Of a stretch of DNA of 64,000 nt, positions 20,789 through 29,679 are shown piece after piece. Position 1 is the stretch's first letter; each line of letters opens with the position of its first letter. Source of the DNA: Aestuariibacter sp. A3R04 (lineage in GTDB: Bacteria > Pseudomonadota > Gammaproteobacteria > Enterobacterales > Alteromonadaceae); the NCBI RefSeq assembly GCF_018860805.1, contig NZ_JAHKQR010000001.1, positions 712,326-776,325 on the forward strand, written 5' to 3'. A model generated the notes under the pieces. It ran no database searches, was not told the origin of the DNA, and was given only the letters and a program-made list of their open reading frames with translations. The translations under genes were made by a program, and so were the position numbers.

Positions 20789-21241
20789 TTAGTCGCGATG
20801 CGCCAAAAAGCGGTCCAATGCATTGGCAAAGGATTGCTTCTCTTTTGGGGATAATGGCGGAGGGCCTGATGTTTGCACACCACTTGCGCGCATCGTATCC
20901 ATAAAATCACGAATGTTTAGTCGCGACCGAATATTTTCCTTCGTCAATTGCTCTCCGCGAGAGGTAAGTACCCCAGCTCCCTTGGTAATGACTTCATCGG
21001 CTAGGGGAATGTCAGAGGTGATCACCAAATCGCCCTTATTCACGCGTCTTACAATTTCGTTGTCGGCGATATCGAACCCTTTTTCTACCTGCAAACGTTT
21101 GAGCCAAGGAGAAGGTGGAACGCGAATGCTGTGGTTGGCTACAAACGTCACCATAACCTTTGCTCTGTGACCAGCTTTGAATAATATCTCCTTGATCACC
21201 ACCGGGCATGCATCAGCGTCAACCCAAATTTGTGTTGGCAT
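20789..21241 (-). CDS. yaiI: UPF0178/DUF188 family YaiI protein
   Basis: 150-aa soluble protein with the conserved start [16 protein letters not shown] and the [11 protein letters not shown] motif of the YaiI/YqxD family. The fold resembles PIN-like nucleases, with Asp residues near the N terminus as possible metal ligands, but no activity is established. Its ATG overlaps the damX stop by one base (TGATG), so the two are translationally coupled. In E. coli yaiI is unlinked to damX, so this linkage is a local feature. Confidence 0.85.
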   Translation of the reverse strand: MPTQIWVDADACPVVIKEILFKAGHRAKVMVTFVANHSIRVPPSPWLKRLQVEKGFDIADNEIVRRVNKGDLVITSDIPLADEVITKGAGVLTSRGEQLTKENIRSRLNIRDFMDTMRASGVQTSGPPPLSPKEKQSFANALDRFLAHRD

Positions 21242-23022
21242 CAGTTCGCGCCAATCTTCAGTTCATCAAGGATGTTCTGCCCTCGTTTTATAAACGCATT
21301 TTCCCGGCCCTGAAACGGAGGTAAGTTAGTCACCTCTGCACTGGCGGCAGAAAAACTATCGAACTGCTGACGAAAAATAAGCACATACCAGTCTCCGCCA
21401 TAACGCTGTGTGCGGTAAACCCAAATGTAGGGTTTCAGATTGTTATCACTAATAAACTCAAGCATCAGTGCTTCGTCTTTTAAACCGGCTAACTGGATTA
21501 CATAGTCTTTGGCGTCGATGATTTCCGACAACTCCTGGTTGTCGTAATCTTTTGAGCCAAAAGATGCTTGTGAAGTTCCGGTTGGTAGTGTTAAAGGGGC
21601 GTCTTCGACAATGCGGGTACTTGTTGGTTCCTCTGCATTATCCACTGAATCTGTCGGGGCGATGGTGGTAGTCGGGGCTGTTGTTTGAGCGATTTGTGCT
21701 TCAGCGCTGTTGTTCTCCAACAGAGGCGATTCGCCTGTCTGCCCATCTGACTGCAATTCATCTACCGATGGGGAGAGAACGCTACTGTCTTGGTTACCCT
21801 CAGGCTTTTTAGAAGATGTTGCGACGGGAGCTTTGCTCACTGTCATATCAGAAAAACCGGAGGCAGAGAGGGGCTCTCTTGATAGATTGTAAGCATCATT
21901 GGAAGAGACAGAGTCGACTACGCTGTCTGCAAATGCGGAACGGTTAGCAGGGTCACTGTCATCTGTTGCAACACTGCTGTTGGCTTCTTCTTCAGAAAGT
22001 TCAGGAGATGTCGCTATGTCGTCACCGGCAACTACTGTGTCGCTGGCAACGGGCTCTGATGTGACATCTTCAATAAAGGCCAGCAAGTCTTCGTTTTCCT
22101 CTGTCGCCAGTTGCCCTTGTGCGGCTGCTTCGGCATCTTTCGGAGCATTATCAATTGCGGCTACAGCATCGTCCCAACTTGTAACCACCTTGTTGTCAGT
22201 GCCTGTGGTTGCCACATCCTGTTCGGTATCACCAGATTGCAATTCATTGAAAGCGGAGCCAGGTTGAACCGATGTTTCAACGGGAGCAGGTTGCTCGATG
22301 GGAGTGAACAGGGCATTGATGTCATCGCTATACTGCCAGTACACTAAACCGCCAAAGACGCAAACGAAAAGTATGACGACCAGAGATATAAAAAGTGGGG
22401 AGCTTAATTTACTGGCACTTTTAGTTTCTATGTGACCCTTGTATCCATCGCGATTTGCTAAATGTTCGTGGAAAGCTTTACGTCGGTTCTCAATCATAAT
22501 ATCTAACTCTGAGCCAGGTTGTTGAGCCGCCACTGATTGACTGCTTATTAGCAGAGGCGTTTCGGTATTCTTTGCAGGCAGCCATTTTTTTGCCTTCTCA
22601 GCCCACTGTGTTTCGCCAAACAATAATACATTGAGATGTTGCTTGTTCCCAGCGAACCGGCTTTGAAGTACAAGATCCCACAATTCCTGCAACAGGGCGT
22701 CAGGTACGTGTTCCGCTTGCGTTATTGTAATCAGAATGGGGCCCACATGTTCGTTTAAGCCTGCCAGTAATTCATTTAGCGGGCGAACATAGCTACCAAC
22801 AAGGGTACCCAAAAGCTGTTTACAAAGCTCACGTCGATAGTCAGACAAGTCCATATCTGGTTTTGCTGACAAATACGCTATTTCCGTTTCGTCATGCTGC
22901 TGGAATACAAATGACTCCAGGGTTTTCTTTTGTTGTGCAACGGAATCCCCGCTGACAAAAATCAGTTGTGAAGAATAATTGACCAGGTATTCCAGTCTTT
23001 CATGCAATTCAGATTGCACCAT
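21241..23022 (-). CDS. damX: Cell-division protein DamX, SPOR domain
   Basis: 593-aa bitopic inner-membrane protein. The N-terminal cytoplasmic half resembles an AAA-like region ([17 protein letters not shown]) without a good Walker A. A transmembrane helix lies at about 200-222 ([20 protein letters not shown]), followed by a long acidic Ser/Thr/Asp-rich periplasmic linker (about 230-500) and a C-terminal SPOR domain (about 505-590: DYVIQLAGL to GQNILDEL) that binds septal denuded peptidoglycan. The position between aroB and dam matches the enterobacterial order. The product is expected at the division ring. Confidence 0.9.
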   Translation of the reverse strand: MVQSELHERLEYLVNYSSQLIFVSGDSVAQQKKTLESFVFQQHDETEIAYLSAKPDMDLSDYRRELCKQLLGTLVGSYVRPLNELLAGLNEHVGPILITITQAEHVPDALLQELWDLVLQSRFAGNKQHLNVLLFGETQWAEKAKKWLPAKNTETPLLISSQSVAAQQPGSELDIMIENRRKAFHEHLANRDGYKGHIETKSASKLSSPLFISLVVILFVCVFGGLVYWQYSDDINALFTPIEQPAPVETSVQPGSAFNELQSGDTEQDVATTGTDNKVVTSWDDAVAAIDNAPKDAEAAAQGQLATEENEDLLAFIEDVTSEPVASDTVVAGDDIATSPELSEEEANSSVATDDSDPANRSAFADSVVDSVSSNDAYNLSREPLSASGFSDMTVSKAPVATSSKKPEGNQDSSVLSPSVDELQSDGQTGESPLLENNSAEAQIAQTTAPTTTIAPTDSVDNAEEPTSTRIVEDAPLTLPTGTSQASFGSKDYDNQELSEIIDAKDYVIQLAGLKDEALMLEFISDNNLKPYIWVYRTQRYGGDWYVLIFRQQFDSFSAASAEVTNLPPFQGRENAFIKRGQNILDELKIGAN

Positions 23023-23095
23023 TACACCCTCTGTTGCTCACTGCCTGTTAGACGATTGCAGTGACTGCCTCAGCAACCTACCGTTGGCACTGCCG

Positions 23096-24163
23096 TTAGT
23101 TGAGAATCCGGTTCAGGATGTCGTTGCTCACTTCTTTAGTCACCACAGCGTGGCCAATTCCTTTGGGTATGACAAACCTAATGTTTCCAGCTTCAACTTT
23201 CTTGTCGCGACGCATGTGTTTCATGTAAGCTTCTTTCGACATATTGTCGGGGCCTGAAACCGGTAAATCAAATACTTCAAGCAATGCTTTAACTTGTCGG
23301 CTTTCTGACGCCGTCATCCAATTAAGTGCTTCTGCTGTCTGACATGCAAGTACTGTTCCTGCAGCAACAGCTTCACCGTGTAACCAGTTGCCGTAGCCTT
23401 GCTCTGCTTCTATTGCATGACCAAAGGTATGACCGAGGTTGAGTATGGCGCGCAAGCCCCCCTCTCGCTCATCTTTTGCCACTACATCAGCTTTGATGTC
23501 ACAACACCGGTAAATGGCCTCTGCAAGAGTCTGTGATTCGAGCTTTTTCAGGTTATCGGCATGTTCTTCCAACCACTTGAAGAAATCTTTGTCATAAATG
23601 ATACCGTACTTCACCACTTCGGCCATTCCGGCGGCAAACTCCCGGGCTGGCAGGGTAGATAAGGTCTGGGTATCAATGGCAACGAATATTGGTTGATAAA
23701 AGGCCCCAATCATGTTTTTTCCAAGGGCGTGATTCACCGCGGTTTTTCCACCCACAGAAGAGTCGACTTGGGAAAGTAGCGTAGTGGGCACTTGTATAAA
23801 CGGTACGCCGCGTTGATATGAAGCAGCAGCAAAACCGCATAAATCACCGATAACACCTCCGCCCAATGCTATGAGTGTCGTGTCTCTGGCTGCATTCATC
23901 TCCAACAAGCGGGTCATGATGACATTGAATTGCTCAAGAGACTTGTGCTGCTCCCCATCGGGAATAATGATGGTTTCCACCCTGACATCACCACAAGCGG
24001 CTTTAATTCTATCCAGGTAAAGTGGGGCGACAGTATCATTGGTAACGATGACCGCCAGAGGACCTTTAATGAAAGGTTTAAATAACTGAGGTTGAGAAAG
24101 CAGACCCGCTTCAATGAGGATCGGGTAGCTACGATCTCCGAGTTCTACAGTTAACGTCGACAT
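23096..24163 (-). CDS. aroB: 3-Dehydroquinate synthase
   Basis: Second enzyme of the shikimate pathway, using NAD+ and a divalent metal to cyclise DAHP; 355 aa. NAD and metal motifs: [43 protein letters not shown], and the metal His in [12 protein letters not shown] use the ATG giving MSTLTVELG, with GGAG 7 bases upstream; a GTG one codon earlier is less likely. It follows aroK by 25 bases and probably shares its transcript, continuing toward damX. Confidence 0.97.
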   Translation of the reverse strand: MSTLTVELGDRSYPILIEAGLLSQPQLFKPFIKGPLAVIVTNDTVAPLYLDRIKAACGDVRVETIIIPDGEQHKSLEQFNVIMTRLLEMNAARDTTLIALGGGVIGDLCGFAAASYQRGVPFIQVPTTLLSQVDSSVGGKTAVNHALGKNMIGAFYQPIFVAIDTQTLSTLPAREFAAGMAEVVKYGIIYDKDFFKWLEEHADNLKKLESQTLAEAIYRCCDIKADVVAKDEREGGLRAILNLGHTFGHAIEAEQGYGNWLHGEAVAAGTVLACQTAEALNWMTASESRQVKALLEVFDLPVSGPDNMSKEAYMKHMRRDKKVEAGNIRFVIPKGIGHAVVTKEVSNDILNRILN

Positions 24164-24188
24164 CACGTAGCTCCGTACTAAATGTTAC

Positions 24189-24704
24189 TTATAATCCGAT
24201 TTTACTGATGATTTGGTTTGCCACTGCTCTTGCAGATTGGTCATCGGTATCAACGATATAGTCCGCGACTTCTTCATACAAGGGGTTGCGTTCATCGGCC
24301 AAATCCCGAAGAATTTGCTCGGGTTCACCTTGCTGCAACAACGGCCGGCGCTTGTCGCGCTGAGTACGCGCAACCTGCTTATCGATGGTTGTCTGGAGAT
24401 AAACCACGATGCCGCGTGCAGACAAACGGTTACGCACGGCCTTATTGGTGACTGAACCTCCACCAGTAGCCAGGACGATGCCTTGCTTGTCCGTCAAATC
24501 ATTAATGACGTTTTCTTCGCGTTTGCGAAAACCCTCTTCACCTTCTAAATCGAATATCCAAGTGATATCCGCGCCTGTACGGCGTTCGATTTCCTGGTCG
24601 GAATCATAAAAATCAAGGTGGAGTTCGTCTGCAAGGTGTCTGCCGATTGTGCTTTTACCGGCACCCATTGGGCCAATCAAAAAGATATTACGTTTTTCAG
24701 CCAT
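24189..24704 (-). CDS. aroK: Shikimate kinase
   Basis: P-loop kinase of 171 aa converting shikimate to shikimate-3-phosphate. Walker A is [15 protein letters not shown] (residues about 11-25), the shikimate-binding Asp is in FYDSDQEIE, the FRKRE motif is present, and the GGG loop reads ATGGGSV. The length and the AroK-type N terminus fit. It is first in aroK-aroB-damX-yaiI. Upstream, 24737-24764 holds a GGGTAG/CTACCC hairpin in the leader. Between this gene and pilQ there is no other gene. Confidence 0.97.
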   Translation of the reverse strand: MAEKRNIFLIGPMGAGKSTIGRHLADELHLDFYDSDQEIERRTGADITWIFDLEGEEGFRKREENVINDLTDKQGIVLATGGGSVTNKAVRNRLSARGIVVYLQTTIDKQVARTQRDKRRPLLQQGEPEQILRDLADERNPLYEEVADYIVDTDDQSARAVANQIISKIGL

Positions 24705-24914
24705 ATTTGCTTATATCACAACTTTTATACTGTTAAGGGTAGTTGTCTTGCTTCTTCGCTACCCGTTCACTTGCGCCTGTTATTTGTACTAACGAGCACA
24801 ACACTTAAAACCTCGCTTTAATTTCGAGAGCGCGATTATCTCAGTTTCACTGCCGGCGATGCAAGTTTTGTTGTACTTTTAATCTATCAACTTAGAAAAC
24901 AGTAGGTTATAAAA

Positions 24915-24945
24915 AACTGAAAAGGGCTTTAAAAAGCCCTTTTCC
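24915..24945 (-). terminator. Intrinsic terminator of the pil operon
   Basis: AAAAGGGCTTT paired with AAAGCCCTTTT around 24919-24943 forms a strong hairpin about 30 bases after the pilQ stop. On the minus strand it is followed by CAG and a run of six T. The symmetric A/T flanks could also work on the other strand. Confidence 0.8.
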
Positions 24946-24971
24946 TTAAGTTTTACTTTTAACGTCCCATT

Positions 24972-26753
24972 TTACAATGAATCAGTGACGATCTTGGGGG
25001 TGACAAAAATCAGTAACTCACGTTTTTGAAAAACCGTCGAGGTATTTTTAAACAGATTTCCCACTACTGGTAAATCGCCAAACAGAGGCACTTTGGTGAT
25101 GTCATTAGTGTCGGTTTGCTGAAATATGCCTCCCAATACTACCGTTTCACCATTGTCTACTAATACCTGGGTTTTAATTTCTTGTGTATCAATTGCCACC
25201 GCAGGACCTGTTGAAGTGGAGACGGTTTCACCACGAGTATCCTGAGTAACAACTAAATCCAGGATAATACGGTTATCCGGTGTAATGTGAGGCGTCACTT
25301 TCAGACTCAATACAGCTTTTTTGAATTCGACCGAAGTAGCACCGCTTGAGGTGGCCTGTACATAGGGAATTTCTGTACCCTGCTCAATGTACGCTTCGTG
25401 CTGGTTCGCTACCGTAATACGCGGGCTGGCAATGATCTCACCTTTGTTCTCTGATTCCAATGCGGAAAGTTCTAAATCGAGAATCGTACCGTCTACTAAT
25501 TCTGCAATTTGAAAACCTATTCGCCCGGCTGATGTATTGGAAACAGGGAGGTTCACATTTAATCTGTTATCAATGGAAGGAACAACGCCAGACGACGCAG
25601 AATCTGCACCTTCAATCGAGCCAGAAATGGCTCCGTTGCTTTGGGTGTCAGTGAATCCCCAGCGCACACCTAACTCTTCGTCCACATTGTCTCTCACCGT
25701 TACCATGCGAGATTCAATCAACACCTGTTTTACCGGAATATCCAGCGCGTTGATCACCGCTCTTGCTTCATCGATGGAGAGTTGCGTATCGCGTATGAGT
25801 AATGTGTTTGTTCTTTCGTCCACGGTGACTGAACCGCGTTCGGATAGAATGCCGCCATCCTGGGATTTTAAAATTACCGCGAGGGCTTCAGCTTTCGCAT
25901 AGTTCACTGTAATGTTGGCGGTTTGTAACGGGGCTAAATCTGATTTTTGCTTAACCGATTGCAGTTGCGCCGTCTCTCTTGCGGTGAGTTCTTCTGCAGG
26001 GGCAACAAGCAAAATATTGCCTTCCATTCGTTTATCAAGGCCTTTAATTTTAAGGATCATGGCTAGCGCCTGATCCCAGGGAACGCCTTCCAGACGAATA
26101 GTGACATTCCCGGTCACAGTGTCGGTAGTCACAAGGTTAAAGCCGTTGGTTTGTGCAATAATTTGCAAAACCTGGCGTACTGGAACATCCTGGAAATCCA
26201 GCGAGATAGGCTTACCGGAATAGGTTGGATCTTTGTCAATTTCCGCCAGTTCTTCTTTGGTCATCGGCTGAATTTCGATGCGCAATGAGTCACCCTGTTT
26301 ACGGTGTCTCGCCAGGACATTGCCATCGTACTGAATAACCACTCTGGCATGGTCTGCTTCTTGGAAAGTTTCGATGGTTTTAACACTGGTACTGAACTGA
26401 GAAACATCCAATTCTACCAACTGGTCTTCTGCCAGAGTGGTTTCCGGAAGCATAATTGTCAGACGTCCCTGTGCTTCAATTAACTGTGCATTGACTTTAT
26501 CGTTGTCAAAAGCAAGGGTAGTAATGGCAAGTCTGTCGCTTTCCCGGGAAAAATCAATGTTGGTTAGTGTGGATGCAAAAGCTTGCTCTTCTTCTGCATA
26601 TGGGTCAAGTAGCACCGCTTCGGCTTGTTGTGCCGGAGCTGGCAAAGGCTCTGCAAAAGAGGCGCCGATTACAAAGGGCAGCAGGCTCCCACAAAGCCAG
26701 ACCCATCTTTTACTCCGTAGCTGTGGGCTATTGAATACGTATCGCTCAGACAT
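24972..26753 (-). CDS. pilQ: Type IV pilus secretin PilQ
   Basis: Outer-membrane secretin through which type IV pili and, in competent species, DNA pass; 593 aa. It has a signal sequence near residues 18-40, one AMIN domain (about 60-160), an STN/N0 domain (about 180-250), an N1 secretin domain (about 275-350) and the C-terminal secretin barrel (about 375-592) with VVLGGIFQQT and VPLFGDLPVVGNLF. Having one AMIN domain makes it shorter than the Pseudomonas protein. It is last in pilMNOPQ, overlapping pilP by 8 bases. The prepilin and motor genes are elsewhere. Confidence 0.96.
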   Translation of the reverse strand: MSERYVFNSPQLRSKRWVWLCGSLLPFVIGASFAEPLPAPAQQAEAVLLDPYAEEEQAFASTLTNIDFSRESDRLAITTLAFDNDKVNAQLIEAQGRLTIMLPETTLAEDQLVELDVSQFSTSVKTIETFQEADHARVVIQYDGNVLARHRKQGDSLRIEIQPMTKEELAEIDKDPTYSGKPISLDFQDVPVRQVLQIIAQTNGFNLVTTDTVTGNVTIRLEGVPWDQALAMILKIKGLDKRMEGNILLVAPAEELTARETAQLQSVKQKSDLAPLQTANITVNYAKAEALAVILKSQDGGILSERGSVTVDERTNTLLIRDTQLSIDEARAVINALDIPVKQVLIESRMVTVRDNVDEELGVRWGFTDTQSNGAISGSIEGADSASSGVVPSIDNRLNVNLPVSNTSAGRIGFQIAELVDGTILDLELSALESENKGEIIASPRITVANQHEAYIEQGTEIPYVQATSSGATSVEFKKAVLSLKVTPHITPDNRIILDLVVTQDTRGETVSTSTGPAVAIDTQEIKTQVLVDNGETVVLGGIFQQTDTNDITKVPLFGDLPVVGNLFKNTSTVFQKRELLIFVTPKIVTDSL

Positions 26754-27297
26754 TTTTATTATCTCCTGCTGACGTGTTCATCATCAGCGTGGTTTTTTCC
26801 CGTTGCCAGCATCCCGCTCCATCGGGCAGCAATTGTTCAATAATAATCGCGTCGTCACCAATATGGGTGATTTCACCATAAAACAAGCCGACGTGATTCC
26901 CCTTTCGGGCTTTTAAGAGCGCACCTTCGGTTGTTTTAAACAATACCCAGCGTACACCTTGCGTGCTAAATGTGCCAGATAACGTTAAAGAATCAAGACC
27001 ATACTTCTCTAATTTTTCTTTTTTTCGGTCGAAATCGGGCTGAATGCAGTTGTTTCTCGTGGCTGCCACTACCGGTGACGTTCGGTCCTGAGGTCTGGCA
27101 AAGGGGCTGCGAAACGAACTCGCATCGTACTTAAATGCCGGTTGCGACTTGAACTCAGGGTAGGGATCCACTTGTACCGATGTTGTCGCTTTCACTTGAG
27201 CGGTATAGGCGACTAAATCATCGATTTTTGGCGCGCAGCCGCTGCTAAGCAGACCAATAACCAAGATCATAACTATGCGAAGGTTGGCGTGTATCAT
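26746..27297 (-). CDS. pilP: Type IV pilus lipoprotein PilP
   Basis: 183-aa inner-membrane lipoprotein with lipobox LSSGC at about 18-22. The conserved PilP C-terminal beta domain (about 85-170) includes LESL-type KYGLDSLTLSGTF and GNHVGLFYGEITHI. It links the PilN-PilO dimer to the PilQ secretin. It overlaps pilO by 4 bases and pilQ by 8, showing tight coupling. Confidence 0.95.
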   Translation of the reverse strand: MIHANLRIVMILVIGLLSSGCAPKIDDLVAYTAQVKATTSVQVDPYPEFKSQPAFKYDASSFRSPFARPQDRTSPVVAATRNNCIQPDFDRKKEKLEKYGLDSLTLSGTFSTQGVRWVLFKTTEGALLKARKGNHVGLFYGEITHIGDDAIIIEQLLPDGAGCWQREKTTLMMNTSAGDNKNV

Positions 27298-27902
27298 TGC
27301 TGTACCTCCGGTTGGTCGGACATTGAAGTGCGGTATGTTTTGGCCTGCATCTGCAAGTTTAGTCTATTGCCTTCGTGAATAATCTCAAAATCGTGAAGCG
27401 TTACAATTCTCGGTAGGTCAGCAACCTCTGAAACGAATGCTCCGAAGTTGTGGTATCCCCCGGATACCTCTATTTCTATGGGCAATTCTGTATAGAATTC
27501 TTTGGGTATTTCCTGTTGCCAGTTTAACAGTTTGAAAGTCAGGCCGGATGTTGTACCCACATAGGTAATATCATCGAGTAACCCCGGGGTTTCATTATTG
27601 GTTGGCAAAGAACGAAGCATGGTGGAGAAGTCGGCCTCTATTTGCTTGAGTTGTTCTTTATAGGCGTTTAAGTTCACAGCAATGCGATATTTGGCCTGGA
27701 ACTGTAATTTGAGTTCCTGTTCTTCAATTTCAACCTGATCGAGTATCGGTAGTTTGGGTTTCACAATGAACCAGTATCCCAAAGCGCCAACTACAATCAT
27801 AACGAATAGGGCCACCACAATTTTCACTTCTTTTGACCAAATTGCCACCTGATCAAAATCGAGTTCGTTGAGTTCTTTTAGCTTGTGTACGTCGAAGCTC
27901 AT
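27294..27902 (-). CDS. pilO: Type IV pilus assembly protein PilO
   Basis: 202-aa bitopic inner-membrane protein: short cytoplasmic tail, one transmembrane helix (about 28-48, VVALFVMIVVGALGYWF), a coiled coil (about 55-100) and a ferredoxin-like C-terminal domain. It pairs with PilN to form the alignment complex. It overlaps pilN and pilP by 4 bases each. Confidence 0.95.
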   Translation of the reverse strand: MSFDVHKLKELNELDFDQVAIWSKEVKIVVALFVMIVVGALGYWFIVKPKLPILDQVEIEEQELKLQFQAKYRIAVNLNAYKEQLKQIEADFSTMLRSLPTNNETPGLLDDITYVGTTSGLTFKLLNWQQEIPKEFYTELPIEIEVSGGYHNFGAFVSEVADLPRIVTLHDFEIIHEGNRLNLQMQAKTYRTSMSDQPEVQQ

Positions 27903-28483
27903 GGGTTGGCTCCTGTGGGTGCCTGTTCAAGTGTCGGAGATACGCTTGGGCTGATAACAAACGTCAGTGTGAAATCGCTCACCGCGTCCCGCGCTGACGT
28001 GTCAGCTTTTATAGAAGATAGCTCGCCACCAGTGAAAACCTCTGAATTTTCCAAGCGGCGCATAAAATCGGAAAGGCGGTTATTGGAGTCACTTAATCCT
28101 TGAATTTCAATATGGTTGCCTCTGCGTTTCATTGACAGAAAAGACACGCCTGCCGGAACAATTTTGGCCAGCTCATCGAATACCTTTGGCGCAACGTTGC
28201 GGCTGATCTGAAGCTGTTCTATTAACGCCATGCGTTGTTCTATAGCTTTTTTACTTTCTTTGATTTTTTGAATTTCTGCAATTTGACTGTCTAACGCGGC
28301 TATTTCCTGCTTCAAGTAGTTATTCCGTGAATTCTGATTGCTGATTTGGTTGTCTATCGCTTGACCAATGAGCCAGAAAACAGCACCCACGAGCATGGCT
28401 ATTCCCAGCAAGCTGGCTAAATAGTTTTGTTTTTGCTGTTGCCGTTGTTTCTCCCGCCAGGGAAGTAAATTTACATGTGCCAT
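27899..28483 (-). CDS. pilN: Type IV pilus assembly protein PilN
   Basis: 194-aa bitopic inner-membrane protein beginning MAHVNLLPWREK, the PilN segment that docks into PilM. One transmembrane helix (about 24-42), a coiled coil (about 45-85) and a periplasmic ferredoxin-like domain follow. It overlaps pilM by 13 bases. Confidence 0.95.
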   Translation of the reverse strand: MAHVNLLPWREKQRQQQKQNYLASLLGIAMLVGAVFWLIGQAIDNQISNQNSRNNYLKQEIAALDSQIAEIQKIKESKKAIEQRMALIEQLQISRNVAPKVFDELAKIVPAGVSFLSMKRRGNHIEIQGLSDSNNRLSDFMRRLENSEVFTGGELSSIKADTSARDAVSDFTLTFVISPSVSPTLEQAPTGANP

Positions 28484-29538
28484 TCGCTAAAGCTCCGACT
28501 GGCCAAACCGGCAGCAAGTGCCAGTTGGGGTGCTATTTGGTTTAGTCTGTCACGGTTGAGTTTGGGGTTAATCGCCATGCCCTCGAAGGGGTTAAACACA
28601 CTCACTTCCATGCCGATATCCTGACGAATCGTATCTACTAAGGCGGGTATGGTGGCGCCGCCGCCACATAGCAATATACGTTCGGGACGTTCCGCGTGCA
28701 GGGTAGAAACGTACATTTGAATAGCTCGATTAATCTGCTGCTGTAAGTTGGCCGCAAAAATCGGTAGTGTATCCTGTTCCCAGTTGCCAGGTAACGAACC
28801 GGCTAATATCTGTTTTTCAACTTCTTCGGCATCCAGCATGTTAATCGCAGCGAGGTCCTGCATCAGCATATTAGTGCCAAAAGCATGCTCTTTTGTATAA
28901 ATGACTTCTCCGTTTTGCCACACGCACAATTGCAGCAAAGATGCACCAAGATTAATACAACATACTCGCTCGTCTTCGGTTTCGATAGGGTTAAAATAGA
29001 ACAGCGCGTTGCCCAGAGCATAACCTTCCATGTCGACGATTTTGGGTTCGAACGGGATTTCACGTACCAGGGTAATGCGACTGTCTACCATATCTTTGTG
29101 TGCAGCAGTGAGCAGTACGTTGTTTTTTCCCGGGTGGGATTGACTCGGCCCGAGTTCTTCAAAATCCAAGTACACTTCTTCAAGCGGATAGGGAATAAGG
29201 CTGTCTGCCTCAATTTCAATCTGGCCTTCGAGCTCATAGTCAGTTTGATCTGGGTCCATGTGGACGATCTTACTTAGGGCAGAGGAACCGGCAACGGCAA
29301 TAGATACAGTTTTAACCTTGGTTTTCAGGATCTTTTTTATTTTTTTTAAGGTCAGGCTTATCGCGTCGAAATCTTTAATTTCCCGTTCGGCGAATGCGCG
29401 TTTCACAATGGGTTCACAAGCGTACGCTTGTAGAACAAATCCTTTCGCCGAGCGCTCAATAAGTACCGCTTTTATTTGACGCGTACCTATGTCGAGGCCC
29501 ACAATAGGCGCTAACTTTTTCTTAAACAGCGATTTCAT
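28471..29538 (-). CDS. pilM: Type IV pilus actin-like protein PilM
   Basis: 355-aa cytoplasmic actin/FtsA-like ATPase. Nucleotide-binding motifs are visible: VGLDIGTRQIKAV (residues about 14-26), CINLGASLLQL and LLCGGGATIPAL. It binds the PilN N-terminal peptide. First gene of pilMNOPQ, divergent from mrcA with 141 bases between, the usual arrangement in Gammaproteobacteria. Confidence 0.96.
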   Translation of the reverse strand: MKSLFKKKLAPIVGLDIGTRQIKAVLIERSAKGFVLQAYACEPIVKRAFAEREIKDFDAISLTLKKIKKILKTKVKTVSIAVAGSSALSKIVHMDPDQTDYELEGQIEIEADSLIPYPLEEVYLDFEELGPSQSHPGKNNVLLTAAHKDMVDSRITLVREIPFEPKIVDMEGYALGNALFYFNPIETEDERVCCINLGASLLQLCVWQNGEVIYTKEHAFGTNMLMQDLAAINMLDAEEVEKQILAGSLPGNWEQDTLPIFAANLQQQINRAIQMYVSTLHAERPERILLCGGGATIPALVDTIRQDIGMEVSVFNPFEGMAINPKLNRDRLNQIAPQLALAAGLASRSFSEWHM

Positions 29539-29679
29539 CTGCAGACGTCCGAATCTCGAAAATTAATGCTCTAAAGTAGAATGTATCGTAAAACATTTAA
29601 ACTGTATGGTTCTAATACCGGTACATAGGTATAATTTTTTCGGTCTAACTGACACAACACTCTGGGTAATAGCAACCTC